Of a DNA stretch of 63,480 nt, positions 53,608 to 62,482 are shown in pieces. Position 1 is the stretch's first letter, and each line of letters begins with the position of its first letter. The notes under the pieces were generated by a model. The model was not told the origin of the DNA. It ran no database searches and was given only the letters and a program-made list of their open reading frames with translations. The translations under genes and the position numbers were made by a program. Source of the stretch: Methanomethylovorans sp. (GTDB taxonomy: Archaea > Halobacteriota > Methanosarcinia > Methanosarcinales > Methanosarcinaceae); the NCBI GenBank assembly GCA_014361205.1, contig JACIVZ010000001.1, positions 1 through 63,480 on the forward strand, in the 5' to 3' direction.

Positions 53608-53929
53608 ATACTTTCTTCCTTAAGATCAATTTCTTTTTTTCAGAAAGCGCCAACGCAGATGGTTCTGCCACTCCTGTCAAACCGAAACGGTTTGCCTTAG
53701 AACCTGATGGCGCATCATAACGATTGATTTCATCCACAGAAAGGAATTTTATATCCTTCCCTAGAAAACTTACAGCTTCGAGTAGTCCCTGCTCATTTTC
53801 CTTTAATTTCGATGAAGCAAACATATCAATATCATCTATCTCTTTGCCAACCTCTCTAAGGGCATATTTAATGGCATATATGACTTCTTCTTTATTGACA
53901 CCTTTTCTTGTCCCGATACCCATTATCAT
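53576..53929 (-). CDS. cbiG: cobalamin biosynthesis CbiG, C-terminal domain as a separate gene
   Basis: 117 aa corresponding only to the C-terminal domain of CbiG (GIGTRKGVNKEEVIYAI, APSGSKANRFGLTGVAEPSAL). In many organisms CbiG is one ~320-350-aa protein. Here the N-terminal half is encoded by the immediately upstream gene, with a 4-nt ATGA overlap, so the parts are made in a coupled 1:1 manner. CbiG opens the delta-lactone of cobalt-precorrin-5A. Confidence 0.88.
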   Translation of the reverse strand: MIMGIGTRKGVNKEEVIYAIKYALREVGKEIDDIDMFASSKLKENEQGLLEAVSFLGKDIKFLSVDEINRYDAPSGSKANRFGLTGVAEPSALALSEKKKLILRKKVYGRITIAIAE

Positions 53930-54465
53930 CTGCTTTCCGCCTTTTGTTTTTTCAACACTGACACGTCATCTCCTACTATTACTATTTTGGGACCTTTTAT
54001 CTCAAGAATTTCTACATCTTGTTCTAGGAGGGAACAGTTTACCTGCCGTGTAGAGTCCTTGTTGACGATATCACAACCCAAAAATTTTGCAATACCTTCC
54101 ACAGAGTTACGGTTATGAACCTCTGTGGCGGTGGTGATTACAGGAATGGCACCAATTTCTGAAATCCTACGAGCCAGTTCGTTGGCACCATGATGTCCCC
54201 CAAGCAATGAAATGGCGAAGTTAAGATTTGAATCAACTACAACTACAGCAGGGTCTTTCCATTTGTTTTGGATAAGTGGAGCTATATCTCTTATCACTAT
54301 GCCGGTAGCAAAAACAGCCACTATCGCATCATATTCCTCAAATGCTTTTCTGAAGATCTCTTTCTCGTAGATCAGTACATCTGCATCTATATGCTTAGCT
54401 ATCCTCTGTGCGACTTCCAGATTTCTTTCAAAGGTTATGACAGCGGTTCTTGTGCTATGCCGTAT
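53926..54465 (-). CDS. cbiG: cobalamin biosynthesis CbiG, N-terminal domain; probable AUA start
   Basis: 179 aa if started at ATA (54463-54465). The conserved CbiG N terminus (TAVITFERNLEVAQRIAKH) begins just after this codon, and GGGAGGT (54473-54479) lies 7 nt upstream. No in-frame ATG, GTG or TTG exists nearby. The first canonical start, a GTG at 54321, would remove 48 conserved residues. Later motifs include AVFATGIVIRDIAP, LLGGHHGANELAR and TTATEVHN. The gene overlaps cbiF by 31 nt and the cbiG C-terminal gene by 4 nt. Confidence 0.82.
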   Translation of the reverse strand: MRHSTRTAVITFERNLEVAQRIAKHIDADVLIYEKEIFRKAFEEYDAIVAVFATGIVIRDIAPLIQNKWKDPAVVVVDSNLNFAISLLGGHHGANELARRISEIGAIPVITTATEVHNRNSVEGIAKFLGCDIVNKDSTRQVNCSLLEQDVEILEIKGPKIVIVGDDVSVLKKQKAESR

Positions 54466-55166
54466 AAGTAAGACCTCCCATAGTTCTTGGGATCCACCAC
54501 CCCTCCGATTAATATCATGGCTGAACGCTTTATACCTGCATCTTTAACTTTCTGAGCAATGTCAGCCACAGTACCGATTACAATTTTTTGGTCAGGCCAT
54601 GATGCATGAAAGACAACAGCTACCGGAGTGTCCGGACTATATTCAACTTTTTTCATGATTTCTTCTATCTTCTGTGTACCTAGAAAAACTGCCATTGTGG
54701 CATTATGTCTAGACAGTTCCTTGATCTGATCCTCTTCCAATGTTTTTCCCGCAGGTCTTGTGATAATAAGTGTCTCTGTAACATTATTGAGGGTTAATTG
54801 GGTCTTAAGTGCTGCTGCAGTTGCAAAAACTGAGGAGACACCTGGAACGATCTCCACTTCAACATTGAATTTTTTTAATTCTTCTATCTGCTCCACTATT
54901 GAACCATAGAGAGAGGGATCACCACTATGTAAACGAACTACATTTTTACCAGCATTCACAGCATCTACTATAATTTTGGTTGTTTCTTCCAAGGTGAGTC
55001 CGTAACTATCTATTTTCTCACCCTTGGAATAATCAAGAAGCTTTGGATTCACAAGTGAACCTGCATATATTAAAAGATCCGCCTGCTCCAGAAGCTCTTT
55101 ACCCATGACTGTTATGTACTTAGGATTACCGGGCCCTGAGCCCACAAAATAAACTTTCTTAGACAT
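54435..55166 (-). CDS. cbiF: cobalt-precorrin-4 C11-methyltransferase
   Basis: 243 aa. YFVGSGPGNPKYITV, LIYAGSLVNPKLL, LHSGDPSLYGSI and VPGVSSVFATAAAL are textbook CbiF/CobM signatures of the SAM-dependent tetrapyrrole methylases. GAGGATTA lies upstream of the ATG, 15 nt after cbiL. Its 3' end contains the ribosome site and start of the cbiG N-terminal gene. Confidence 0.95.
   Translation of the reverse strand: MSKKVYFVGSGPGNPKYITVMGKELLEQADLLIYAGSLVNPKLLDYSKGEKIDSYGLTLEETTKIIVDAVNAGKNVVRLHSGDPSLYGSIVEQIEELKKFNVEVEIVPGVSSVFATAAALKTQLTLNNVTETLIITRPAGKTLEEDQIKELSRHNATMAVFLGTQKIEEIMKKVEYSPDTPVAVVFHASWPDQKIVIGTVADIAQKVKDAGIKRSAMILIGGVVDPKNYGRSYLYGIAQEPLS
54473..54479 (-). promoter_or_regulatory. 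Shine-Dalgarno site for cbiG-N
   Basis: GGGAGGT, embedded in the cbiF coding sequence, ends 7 nt before the ATA at 54463-54465. Its quality and spacing are the main evidence that translation of the CbiG N-terminal domain begins at this AUA codon. Confidence 0.55.
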
Positions 55167-55181
55167 ATTATTAATCCTCTA

Positions 55182-55793
55182 TTACTCTTTTTGCCCGAAC
55201 ACTATGCTGAAGTAATTACCCTTTTCGGGAATCTTCTCTATTTCCTTAATGATAACTTCATCTTCCATGAAAAGACGTTGGACAAAAGTGAATTTATTAT
55301 AGCCTTCCTTTTTCATGGAGTCGATTATTTCAAGGGGTCTGGTTGCTTTAAGAACAATCTTATAACTTTTTTTGGAACCATCACTCACTTCAAATGATGC
55401 ATCAATTTCTGCATCAGCTCTGGAAGCAAAGGACGTAATTGAACTTATACCCGGAATAGTAGCGGTCTCTACATCCGGATAGAGTCTGTTCATGACTCTT
55501 TTTAGATGTGTGAAAGTTGAGAAAAAATTGGGATCGCCTATTAGTCCGAAAGATACAAGATTATTTCTGGACTCCTTTGCTATGATCTCTGCATTTTTTG
55601 CCCATACTTCATTGAGGACATTATAATCGGTAAGCATGGGAAATTCAAGTATTTCCGCCTCTGCATAAGGAGCAACTAGCTCTGCTGCCAGTCTCCCAGG
55701 TACATAAACCTTATGGCTTTTCTTAAGGGTTTCTACAGCTTTTAACGTAAGAAGTTCCGGGGATCCCGGTCCAAGTCCAACTCCTATCAACAA
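55182..55793 (-). CDS. cbiL: cobalt-precorrin-2 C20-methyltransferase
   Basis: 203 aa from a TTG at 55793; GAGGTGA ends 7 nt upstream, and in-frame starts further up lie inside cbiT. Motifs: LIGVGLGPGSPELLTLKAVETL, SFGLIGDPNFFSTF and IPGISSITSFASRA, the CbiL/CobI pattern. It methylates C20 of cobalt-precorrin-2, the first committed methylation of this route. Second gene of the operon, 13 nt after cbiT. Confidence 0.92.
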   Translation of the reverse strand: MLIGVGLGPGSPELLTLKAVETLKKSHKVYVPGRLAAELVAPYAEAEILEFPMLTDYNVLNEVWAKNAEIIAKESRNNLVSFGLIGDPNFFSTFTHLKRVMNRLYPDVETATIPGISSITSFASRADAEIDASFEVSDGSKKSYKIVLKATRPLEIIDSMKKEGYNKFTFVQRLFMEDEVIIKEIEKIPEKGNYFSIVFGQKE

Positions 55794-55806
55794 TTTTTGT
55801 TCACCT

Positions 55807-56358
55807 CTAATTCGTTTTGTCTGTCCCTCCGACAATGATATACACTGGATTTTCAGGCTTGAACATGGTCTCGCCCACAAGATCCACCCCCCGGGACACC
55901 ATCACATGGATAACCTCATGAAATATACCAAGTTCCTGCATCCTGTGGATGATCTTTACTACGGTCTCTATACGCACAGCATCAACAACAATACGCCGGG
56001 CTTTTTTTGCTGCGAGAGCATCCAGCACTTCCAAGATATTCTTAGATCCCCCTACGAAAGCACAATCTACTTTTTCCGCTTGCGCAATGACATCAGAGGA
56101 TTCGCCAAAAACTAAATTCACATTAGGTATATTAAATGCTTCGAAATTCTTCTTTGCTACTTCAATAGCTTCTTTTCTTGCATCAATTGCAGTTATATGA
56201 AGGCTGTCAACAAGTGAACTTGCTTCAATAGATACAGCACCTGTTCCACATCCAACATCAAAGAACCTATCGTAGCTCCTTAATTTTAGCTTAGAGAGAG
56301 CGATAGCGATTATTTCTGGTTTTGTTGGGCCGCCGCTTACACGTAAAAGATCAGACAT
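55807..56358 (-). CDS. cbiT: cobalt-precorrin-6B C15-methyltransferase (decarboxylating)
   Basis: 183-aa class I SAM methyltransferase: RVSGGPTKPEIIAIAL at the N terminus, SAM-binding FDVGCGTGAVSIEAS (about 38-52) and AFVGGSKN. It methylates C15 and decarboxylates the C12 acetate. Its partner CbiE is not in the window. It is the first gene of the operon, divergent from cobQ. The TAG stop is followed two codons later by TGA. Confidence 0.93.
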   Translation of the reverse strand: MSDLLRVSGGPTKPEIIAIALSKLKLRSYDRFFDVGCGTGAVSIEASSLVDSLHITAIDARKEAIEVAKKNFEAFNIPNVNLVFGESSDVIAQAEKVDCAFVGGSKNILEVLDALAAKKARRIVVDAVRIETVVKIIHRMQELGIFHEVIHVMVSRGVDLVGETMFKPENPVYIIVGGTDKTN

Positions 56359-56478
56359 GTTCCACCTAATTTAAGTAAACTGGAGTTCTGGAGTTAAGTA
56401 GATATAAGTTGTTCCTCATAAAACTTGTGTAAAATTCTCGTTAACACAAAAGCTTTTCATGTTAAAAGGTTGTTGGAT

Positions 56479-57957
56479 ATGACTTGCAAAAGTACTAAAA
56501 AATTACTGGTGCTTGGGACTGCCTCGGATGTCGGTAAAAGCATTATTGTGACAGGCCTGTGCAAAATACTTTCAGAAAAATATAAAGTTTCTCCTTTCAA
56601 GGCCCAGAACATGAGCCTTAATTCCTGGATAACTGAAGATGGCAAGGAAATTGGCATAGCTCAGGCAGTACAGGCCAAGGCTGCAGGTATTGATCCTACC
56701 GCAGATATGAATCCGGTGCTCCTGAAACCTAAAGGAGACAGGACTTCACAGGTTATTATTTTGGGAGAACCTTATGCGGATAAATCGGCAGGCAATTATT
56801 ATGATTCCATTTCTGAGACCATGGAGGTTGTAAAAGGGGCTCTGGACAGACTTGGCGAGAAATACGAGCTCATCGTCATGGAAGGAGCAGGAGGGGCTGC
56901 GGAAATTAATCTGTATGACAGAGACATCGTAAATGTGGGTACTGCAAGACTTACACAGGCCCCCATCATTCTGGTGGGTAATATCGAATCTGGTGGAGTG
57001 TTTGCAAGCCTATATGGCACAGTCGCACTATTGCCTGAGGACATCAGGGGTAACATAAAGGGCTTCGTTATCAACAAGTTCAGAGGAGATCCTGCCATCC
57101 TGGAGCCTGGGTTAAGACAGCTGGAAGAGATGACCGGAATACCTGTGCTTGGAGTGTTACCTTACTACAAACTCAATATACCATCTGAGGATTCCATGGC
57201 CATCACTTCAAAAAACAAAACCACATCCTCAAGCTGCCTGAATGATGTGGATATTGCAGTGATACGACTGCCACGCATATCCAACTTTACTGATTTTGAA
57301 CCTCTGGAACGCCTAGCAAAGGTAAGGTATGTGGAACTGCATGAGGACCTTGGAACTCCTGACTGTGTAATAATCCCCGGTACCAAGAACACTATCAGCG
57401 ACCTTTTAGACCTCAAGGCAAGCGGCATGGATAAGCAGATCCGGGAACTGTATGGCAAGGTCCCTATTTTCGGAATATGTGGCGGTTATCAGATGCTGGG
57501 AAAGACCTTGCATGACTCAGGCATAGAGAATGGTCAGGAAGCTGATTACGAGGGCCTGGGGCTTCTTGACGTGGAAACGACTTTCGGTGAGTACAAGAAG
57601 ACAACGATCCAGGTGAGAAAGAAGATAGTTGCAGATGGTCCTATATTCCGTCATATAAAGGGTGAGGAAGTCTGGGGATATGAGATCCACATGGGTAAGA
57701 CCAAAACTCCAAGAACCGCATTCGGTGACGATGGTAGTATCGATGAGAGCGGTACTGTCATAGGTACATACCTGCACGGACTTTTTGAAAACAGCAACAT
57801 AAGGACTGCCCTGATGATTTATCTGGCAGAAAAGAAGGGTGTTGAGTTCCATCCCGAGGTGGCGACCACCGAAGAAGAAGCATACAAGGAACTTGCAGAT
57901 ATTTTGAGAAGCTGTCTGGACATGGATAAGATCTATGCGATGATCGAAGCACGTTGA
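56479..57957 (+). CDS. cobQ: cobyric acid synthase
   Basis: 492 aa from MTCKSTKKLL at 56479 (an earlier in-frame ATG at 56425 lacks a ribosome site). N-terminal P-loop-type amide synthase domain with VLGTASDVGKSIIVTGLCK and KAQNMSLNSW; C-terminal class I glutaminase with PIFGICGGYQMLG (nucleophile Cys) and THLHG-like GTYLHGLFEN. It amidates four side chains of adenosylcobyrinate diamide. It diverges from the cbi operon, so both probably share regulation; no cobalamin riboswitch is recognised in the 120-bp gap. Confidence 0.95.
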   Translation: MTCKSTKKLLVLGTASDVGKSIIVTGLCKILSEKYKVSPFKAQNMSLNSWITEDGKEIGIAQAVQAKAAGIDPTADMNPVLLKPKGDRTSQVIILGEPYADKSAGNYYDSISETMEVVKGALDRLGEKYELIVMEGAGGAAEINLYDRDIVNVGTARLTQAPIILVGNIESGGVFASLYGTVALLPEDIRGNIKGFVINKFRGDPAILEPGLRQLEEMTGIPVLGVLPYYKLNIPSEDSMAITSKNKTTSSSCLNDVDIAVIRLPRISNFTDFEPLERLAKVRYVELHEDLGTPDCVIIPGTKNTISDLLDLKASGMDKQIRELYGKVPIFGICGGYQMLGKTLHDSGIENGQEADYEGLGLLDVETTFGEYKKTTIQVRKKIVADGPIFRHIKGEEVWGYEIHMGKTKTPRTAFGDDGSIDESGTVIGTYLHGLFENSNIRTALMIYLAEKKGVEFHPEVATTEEEAYKELADILRSCLDMDKIYAMIEAR

Positions 57958-57978
57958 ATTTTAAAATCTAAAATGAAC

Positions 57979-58007
57979 GCCTTATTCTGTTAGACACAGA
58001 TTAAGGC
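57979..58007. terminator. strong hairpin between convergent cobQ and mCpol genes
   Basis: GCCTTATTCTGT (57979-57990) and ACAGATTAAGGC (57996-58007) form a 12-bp stem with one mismatch and a 5-nt loop. It spans the end of the mCpol-like gene and lies 22 nt after the cobQ stop. It could terminate both transcripts. Confidence 0.45.
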
Positions 58008-58434
58008 CTTCTGCAAAATAGGCTGAGTGTGGACTGAAGGTGTTTAGCTCAAATACCTCTAATTTGTTATTAAAAGTGTATTTGACAATACTGTTTTTTC
58101 CAATGGATCTTGAATACTTGAAAGCAATATATGTCTTTTCTAAAGTATCTCCAATTCCAACAGAAATAGTATTTGTATTACCTATTTTATCCAAGTAATT
58201 GGACAGGTCTATCAGATCAACTGCATCGCATTTACATAAGATGCAATCGCCTGCAGAGAAAAGTATTTTCAGGTTTTCATGCTGTAAATAATCCATGACC
58301 TTATCAATTGCATTCGTTATCGACATACTTGTCCTGAAAATATTCGTTTCATCATTTTCAAGCAAACATTTCTCGAATTTTTGATTAATGTCATCCCCAT
58401 CTATAGCTATATATATCAAATCAACCTCCTCCAT
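57982..58434 (-). CDS. mCpol-like protein (minimal CRISPR polymerase palm domain), stand-alone
   Basis: 150 aa. IYIAIDGDDINQKFE (D12, D14, D15), a central hairpin ILFSAGDCILCK (D63) and TISVGIGDT...AFKYSRSIGKN match the mCpol family, a compact relative of the Cas10/GGDEF palm. D12/D14 and D63 sit where the two metal-binding acidic positions are expected, so it could make a (cyclic) oligonucleotide. Known mCpol genes are often beside membrane effectors in antiviral loci; here the neighbours are cobQ and the trp operon. An alternative is a GTP cyclohydrolase III-like palm protein, but the GDD and GKN motifs favour mCpol. The last ~35 residues are of unknown role. Confidence 0.72.
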   Translation of the reverse strand: MEEVDLIYIAIDGDDINQKFEKCLLENDETNIFRTSMSITNAIDKVMDYLQHENLKILFSAGDCILCKCDAVDLIDLSNYLDKIGNTNTISVGIGDTLEKTYIAFKYSRSIGKNSIVKYTFNNKLEVFELNTFSPHSAYFAEGLNLCLTE

Positions 58435-58609
58435 TCATATATTGGATTTTAATGGATATAATGCATTCTTCAACATTATGCTTTCTAAATATTTTTGAGC
58501 TTTAGTTAAATTTGATACATCTTTGTCTTGACGGTTAAGTTTTTATAATATCCGCTTATTTATACATCAATGTACAATTTAAAACATTAATGACTAAATA
58601 GGTGTTATC

Positions 58610-59668
58610 ATGCAGTCATACATACAGAAAGTAAGTGCAGGTGAGAACCTGACATTGCAAGAGGCTGAGAAAGCGATTACAGAGATATTCACTCATGCCA
58701 CAGACGCCCAGATAGCCGGACTGCTCATGGCTTTGAAAATGAAAGGTGAGACTGCTGATGAGATCGCAGGGTTCGCATGCGGCATGAAAAAGGTTGCAAG
58801 AAAGATACATCCCGATGTAAAAGGCACACTCGTAGATGTTGTTGGTACAGGAGCAGACAGACATAAAACCATTAACGTTTCCACTGCTGCTGCAATTATT
58901 GCTTCTGCCGCCGGAGTGAACGTAGCAAAGCACGGTAACCGCGCAATAACGTCCCTTTCAGGAAGTGCAGATGTTCTGGAACAATTAGGTATAAAAATTG
59001 ACAAAGAACCTGAAGCAGTTAAAGAGTCCATTGAAAAAATTGGCATAGGATTTATGCTTGCCCCTGTATTTCACCCAGCAATGAAAAGAGTGGCAGGTGT
59101 TAGAAAAGAAATGGGTGTAAGGACTGTGTTCAACATCCTTGGACCTCTCACGAACCCTGCAGGCGCAGATGCCCAGCTTATCGGTGTATATGATTCCGGA
59201 CTTTGCGAGATATTCGCACATGTACTCAGGAAAATGGGTACAAAGCGAGCTATGATCGTACATGGAGACGGAATGGACGAAATATCTAATATCTCAGAGA
59301 CACTAGTGGCAGAACTGAAAGACGGAAAAATCAAGTCATATACTATTTCTCCTGAAGAATTGGGTATTAAAAGAGCAACGGCCAATGAAATTGTAGGCGG
59401 TACGCCTGCGGAAAATGCAAAGGATATAATTTACATTTTCAAAGGAGAAAAAGGTCCAAAAAGAGATGTTGTGGTCATAAATGCCGCAGCTGCACTATAT
59501 GTTGCCGGTGTTACAGATTCTCTGAAGGAAGCAATTCCCATTGTGGAGCATGTTATCGATTCAGGTAAGGCCATGGAAAAGCTCAGACAGTTTAGCGATA
59601 AGACCTTTGAAGGTTTGGAATATGAGAGCGCCTGTAAGAGCGAAGATTTGCGGCATGCGGTGTGCTGA
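58610..59668 (+). CDS. trpD: anthranilate phosphoribosyltransferase
   Basis: 352 aa. PRPP/metal motifs VVGTGADRHKTINVSTAAA (about 78-96), KHGNRAITSLSGSADVLE, and FAPVFHPAMK-like LAPVFHPAMKRV; NILGPLTNPA is intact. AGGTG precedes the ATG by 6 nt. It adds phosphoribose to anthranilate, the second Trp-specific step. First gene of a trpD-F-E-G operon. A single TGTACA (58571-58576) occurs upstream; methanogen TrpY uses TGTACA-type boxes, but one copy is weak evidence. trpF starts inside its 3' end. Confidence 0.94.
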   Translation: MQSYIQKVSAGENLTLQEAEKAITEIFTHATDAQIAGLLMALKMKGETADEIAGFACGMKKVARKIHPDVKGTLVDVVGTGADRHKTINVSTAAAIIASAAGVNVAKHGNRAITSLSGSADVLEQLGIKIDKEPEAVKESIEKIGIGFMLAPVFHPAMKRVAGVRKEMGVRTVFNILGPLTNPAGADAQLIGVYDSGLCEIFAHVLRKMGTKRAMIVHGDGMDEISNISETLVAELKDGKIKSYTISPEELGIKRATANEIVGGTPAENAKDIIYIFKGEKGPKRDVVVINAAAALYVAGVTDSLKEAIPIVEHVIDSGKAMEKLRQFSDKTFEGLEYESACKSEDLRHAVC

Positions 59669-60308
59669 AGACATTGAAAATGCTGTGAAGTTCGGTGCCG
59701 ATGCAGTGGGCTTCGTTACAGAAGTACCTGTAAACAGTCCCAGGAAGCTTGATGCTGCAACTGCATCATCCCTTATTTCACAGGTGCCACTGTTCGTAGA
59801 TTCTGTGCTTGTGATTATGCCGGAAAGTGGAGAGGAAGCTATAGAACTTATTGACACATGCAAGCCAGATATAGTCCAGCTGCACAACGATCCTGGCCTT
59901 GCAGAGCTTGAATATATAAGAGACAATGCCCGGCAGAAGATCATCAAGACGTTTGCCATAGATGTTAATAAACAATACAAGCCGGAAGATATTCTTCGTG
60001 AAATAAAAGCAATCAATGAATTGATAGATAATGATCTTATCGATTGTATATTGCTTGACTCTAGCAAAGACAGAAATGTGGGTGGTACTGGCGCTGTGCA
60101 TAACTGGTCTGTAAGCAGCCAAATTGTAGAAAATCTTGAATCTCTCGTGATACTTGCAGGCGGTCTGAATCCAGAAAATGTAGGCAAAGCTGTGGAAGAA
60201 GTAAAACCTTATGCAGTGGATGTTGCATCGGGTGTGGAGACAAATGGTAAGAAAGATCCTGAAAAAGTGAGCAAATTCATTAAGCAGATAAGGTGTGCAA
60301 ATGGCTGA
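59622..60308 (+). CDS. trpF: phosphoribosylanthranilate isomerase
   Basis: 228 aa from MRAPVRAKICGMR at 59622, overlapping trpD by 47 nt; an ATG 81 nt earlier in the same frame lies deep in trpD. The catalytic Cys is in KICGMRCAED and the Asp in the LLDSSKDRNVGGTG loop. LAGGLNPENV and VDVASGVE bind phosphate. It isomerises PRA in tryptophan synthesis. It overlaps trpE by 8 nt, so translation of the operon is tightly coupled. Confidence 0.94.
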   Translation: MRAPVRAKICGMRCAEDIENAVKFGADAVGFVTEVPVNSPRKLDAATASSLISQVPLFVDSVLVIMPESGEEAIELIDTCKPDIVQLHNDPGLAELEYIRDNARQKIIKTFAIDVNKQYKPEDILREIKAINELIDNDLIDCILLDSSKDRNVGGTGAVHNWSVSSQIVENLESLVILAGGLNPENVGKAVEEVKPYAVDVASGVETNGKKDPEKVSKFIKQIRCANG

Positions 60309-61893
60309 CTTAGATCTTAGCAAAGAAGATTTTATTTCACTTGTTGAAAAATCAAAAAAACCTGCAATAGTACAGCTTATGGCAAAAGTAGAGAATATAT
60401 GTACCCCCCTGCAATTATATGCAACATTGCAGAATGCAAATTATTCCTATCTTCTTGAATCGGTGGAAAAGGAAAAAAAGCATGCAAGGTACTCTTTTGT
60501 TGGTTCAGAACCTGATATAGTGATAGCTATAAAAGACAAGTACCTTACCATTGATTGTCAGAAAAATTCAGAGCTTTCAAAATTCATCTATGATAAAGTA
60601 AAAGCAATGGGAATTATTGAATCGCTTATAGGAGGTAGATTCCGGATAAAAATAGCAGAAAAGGACGATGACTTTACTGCGTTCCGGAAGATATTTCCTA
60701 CGAGCAACAATGTTGAACTCCTCAACCAGAAACGTTTTGATAGGCAAACCTTTCTTGGAGGAGCTATCGGTTACAATAGTTACGACATTGTCTACGATTC
60801 CTGGATATGCAGGAAGAAGAAGGCTGATGCAGATACTCCAGAGATGCATTTTGCTATAATGACCAAGACTTTTGTCTTTGATCACATCACCAATGAGACA
60901 TATCTGATCGTCACTCCCTTTGTCACGAAGGAAAGTAATCCTGAAGCAGTGTATGAACATGCCTTAGCTGATGCTCAGCTTATGGAACGTTCACTGCATA
61001 TGTCTTCAGTTATTAGTATCAGTCCCAATATAATATCTAAAGTAAAATCTCAGGAGCCTGTTCCAAGCAGTGATCAGAAAAGCTTTGAAAAAGCAGTTCT
61101 GAATGCAAAGCAACACATAATAGATGGTGATATTTTTCAGGTGGTCCTCTCTCGGCGATACACAGTAAAAATGAGTCATACGCCCTTACAATTGTACATA
61201 AGGCTTCGGCAGATAAATCCAAGCCCTTATATGTATATTTTCAATTTCAAGGACATTGGTATCGTAGGTGCAAGCCCTGAAACTCTCATGACGGTCTATG
61301 ACAGGAAGGTCATTACCAATCCCATTGCAGGCACATGTCCCCGGGGCAAGGATGAGGAGGAAGACAAAGAACTTGCCTCTCACATGCTTAAAGATGAGAA
61401 AGAAAGGGCAGAACATATCATGCTTGTAGACCTGGGACGCAATGATGTGAGAATGGTTTCAAAGAGCGGGACCGTCAAAGTCGATGACCTCATGAGCGTT
61501 GTCAGATATTCCCATGTTCAGCACATAGAAAGCACAGTAAGTGGTGAACTGAGAGATGAATGCGATCAATTTGATTCCACCCGTGCTGTCTTTCCTGCAG
61601 GCACATTATCGGGTGCACCTAAAATAAGAGCAATGGAGATAATAGATGATCTTGAACCTGTTTCAAGAGGGATATACGGAGGAGGTGTAGGTTACTATTC
61701 ATGGAATGGTGACGCTGATTTTGCAATAGTAATAAGGACCGTACTTATCAAGAACAATACTGCTTATGTGCAGGCTGGTGCAGGAATAGTTGCAGATTCA
61801 GATCCTACATACGAATATCTGGAAACCGAAAGGAAAATGGCTGCAATGATAAAAGCTATCGGAGGAAAAAATGAGGATTTTGTTCATCAATAA
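60301..61893 (+). CDS. trpE: anthranilate synthase component I
   Basis: 530 aa from the ATG at 60301 (AAGGTG upstream). The N-terminal domain has SYLLESVEK (LLES at 51-54), the element that binds tryptophan for feedback inhibition in TrpE. The chorismate-binding core is intact: SPETLMTVYDRKVITNPIAG, the DLGRNDVRMV motif, VQHIESTVSG and GTLSGAPKIRAMEIID. It overlaps trpG by 23 nt, and the two form the heteromeric synthase. Confidence 0.95.
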   Translation: MADLDLSKEDFISLVEKSKKPAIVQLMAKVENICTPLQLYATLQNANYSYLLESVEKEKKHARYSFVGSEPDIVIAIKDKYLTIDCQKNSELSKFIYDKVKAMGIIESLIGGRFRIKIAEKDDDFTAFRKIFPTSNNVELLNQKRFDRQTFLGGAIGYNSYDIVYDSWICRKKKADADTPEMHFAIMTKTFVFDHITNETYLIVTPFVTKESNPEAVYEHALADAQLMERSLHMSSVISISPNIISKVKSQEPVPSSDQKSFEKAVLNAKQHIIDGDIFQVVLSRRYTVKMSHTPLQLYIRLRQINPSPYMYIFNFKDIGIVGASPETLMTVYDRKVITNPIAGTCPRGKDEEEDKELASHMLKDEKERAEHIMLVDLGRNDVRMVSKSGTVKVDDLMSVVRYSHVQHIESTVSGELRDECDQFDSTRAVFPAGTLSGAPKIRAMEIIDDLEPVSRGIYGGGVGYYSWNGDADFAIVIRTVLIKNNTAYVQAGAGIVADSDPTYEYLETERKMAAMIKAIGGKNEDFVHQ

Positions 61894-62458
61894 CAAGGAT
61901 TCCTTTGTCTGGAATCTTGTGGACTATGTTTCCATGTTCGAGCCGGACACGATGGTTGTTCCTAACACTATCTCTGTAAATGAAGTAAGGCAGATAAATC
62001 CTGATGGAATTGTGATATCCCCTGGCCCTGGCACACCTCATAAGACAGAAGATGCAGGAACATGTATTGATATTATAAGGGAGTTTGGTCCTAAAATCCC
62101 TTTATTTGGTGTGTGTTTCGGGCATCAGGCAATTAATACCGCTTTCGGAGGTACGACAGGTCATGCAAAAAGTGGACCGATACATGGTAAAACATCTGAT
62201 ATCATTCACAATGATTCACAACTCTTTGATGGGATTTCGCAGACCTTCAAAGGTGGCAGATATCATTCACTTGCAATTGAAAAACTGGCAGATGGCCTTA
62301 AAGTGACCGCATGGACAGAAGATGGCATAATCATGGCAGTTGAACATATTAATTATCCCATATATGGTGTTCAGTTTCATCCAGAATCAGTGCTTACTGA
62401 GAACGGGATAAAAATCATAGAGAACTTCCTCAAGATAGTCTGCATGCACAAGAATTAA
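61871..62458 (+). CDS. trpG: anthranilate synthase component II (glutaminase)
   Basis: 195 aa, class I amidotransferase: NKDSFVWNLVDYV at the N terminus, oxyanion SPGPGTP, nucleophile C82 in GVCFGHQAIN, and the His/Glu pair in VQFHPESVLTENG. GGAGG lies 4 nt before the ATG, inside trpE. It supplies ammonia for TrpE. Last Trp-specific gene here; trpC, trpB and trpA are not in the window. The AK6-like gene follows after 24 nt. Confidence 0.95.
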   Translation: MRILFINNKDSFVWNLVDYVSMFEPDTMVVPNTISVNEVRQINPDGIVISPGPGTPHKTEDAGTCIDIIREFGPKIPLFGVCFGHQAINTAFGGTTGHAKSGPIHGKTSDIIHNDSQLFDGISQTFKGGRYHSLAIEKLADGLKVTAWTEDGIIMAVEHINYPIYGVQFHPESVLTENGIKIIENFLKIVCMHKN

Positions 62459-62482
62459 GCCTTTACAGATTTATTGTAGAAC

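Noticed and set aside
56359-56478. Cobalamin riboswitch between the divergent cbi and cobQ genes
   Set aside because: The 120-bp gap is too short and shows no B12-box-like sequence.
57982-58434. GTP cyclohydrolase III as the identity of the palm-domain protein
   Set aside because: The protein is much shorter than that enzyme, and its GDD, SAGD and GKN motifs fit mCpol better; kept as a stated alternative.
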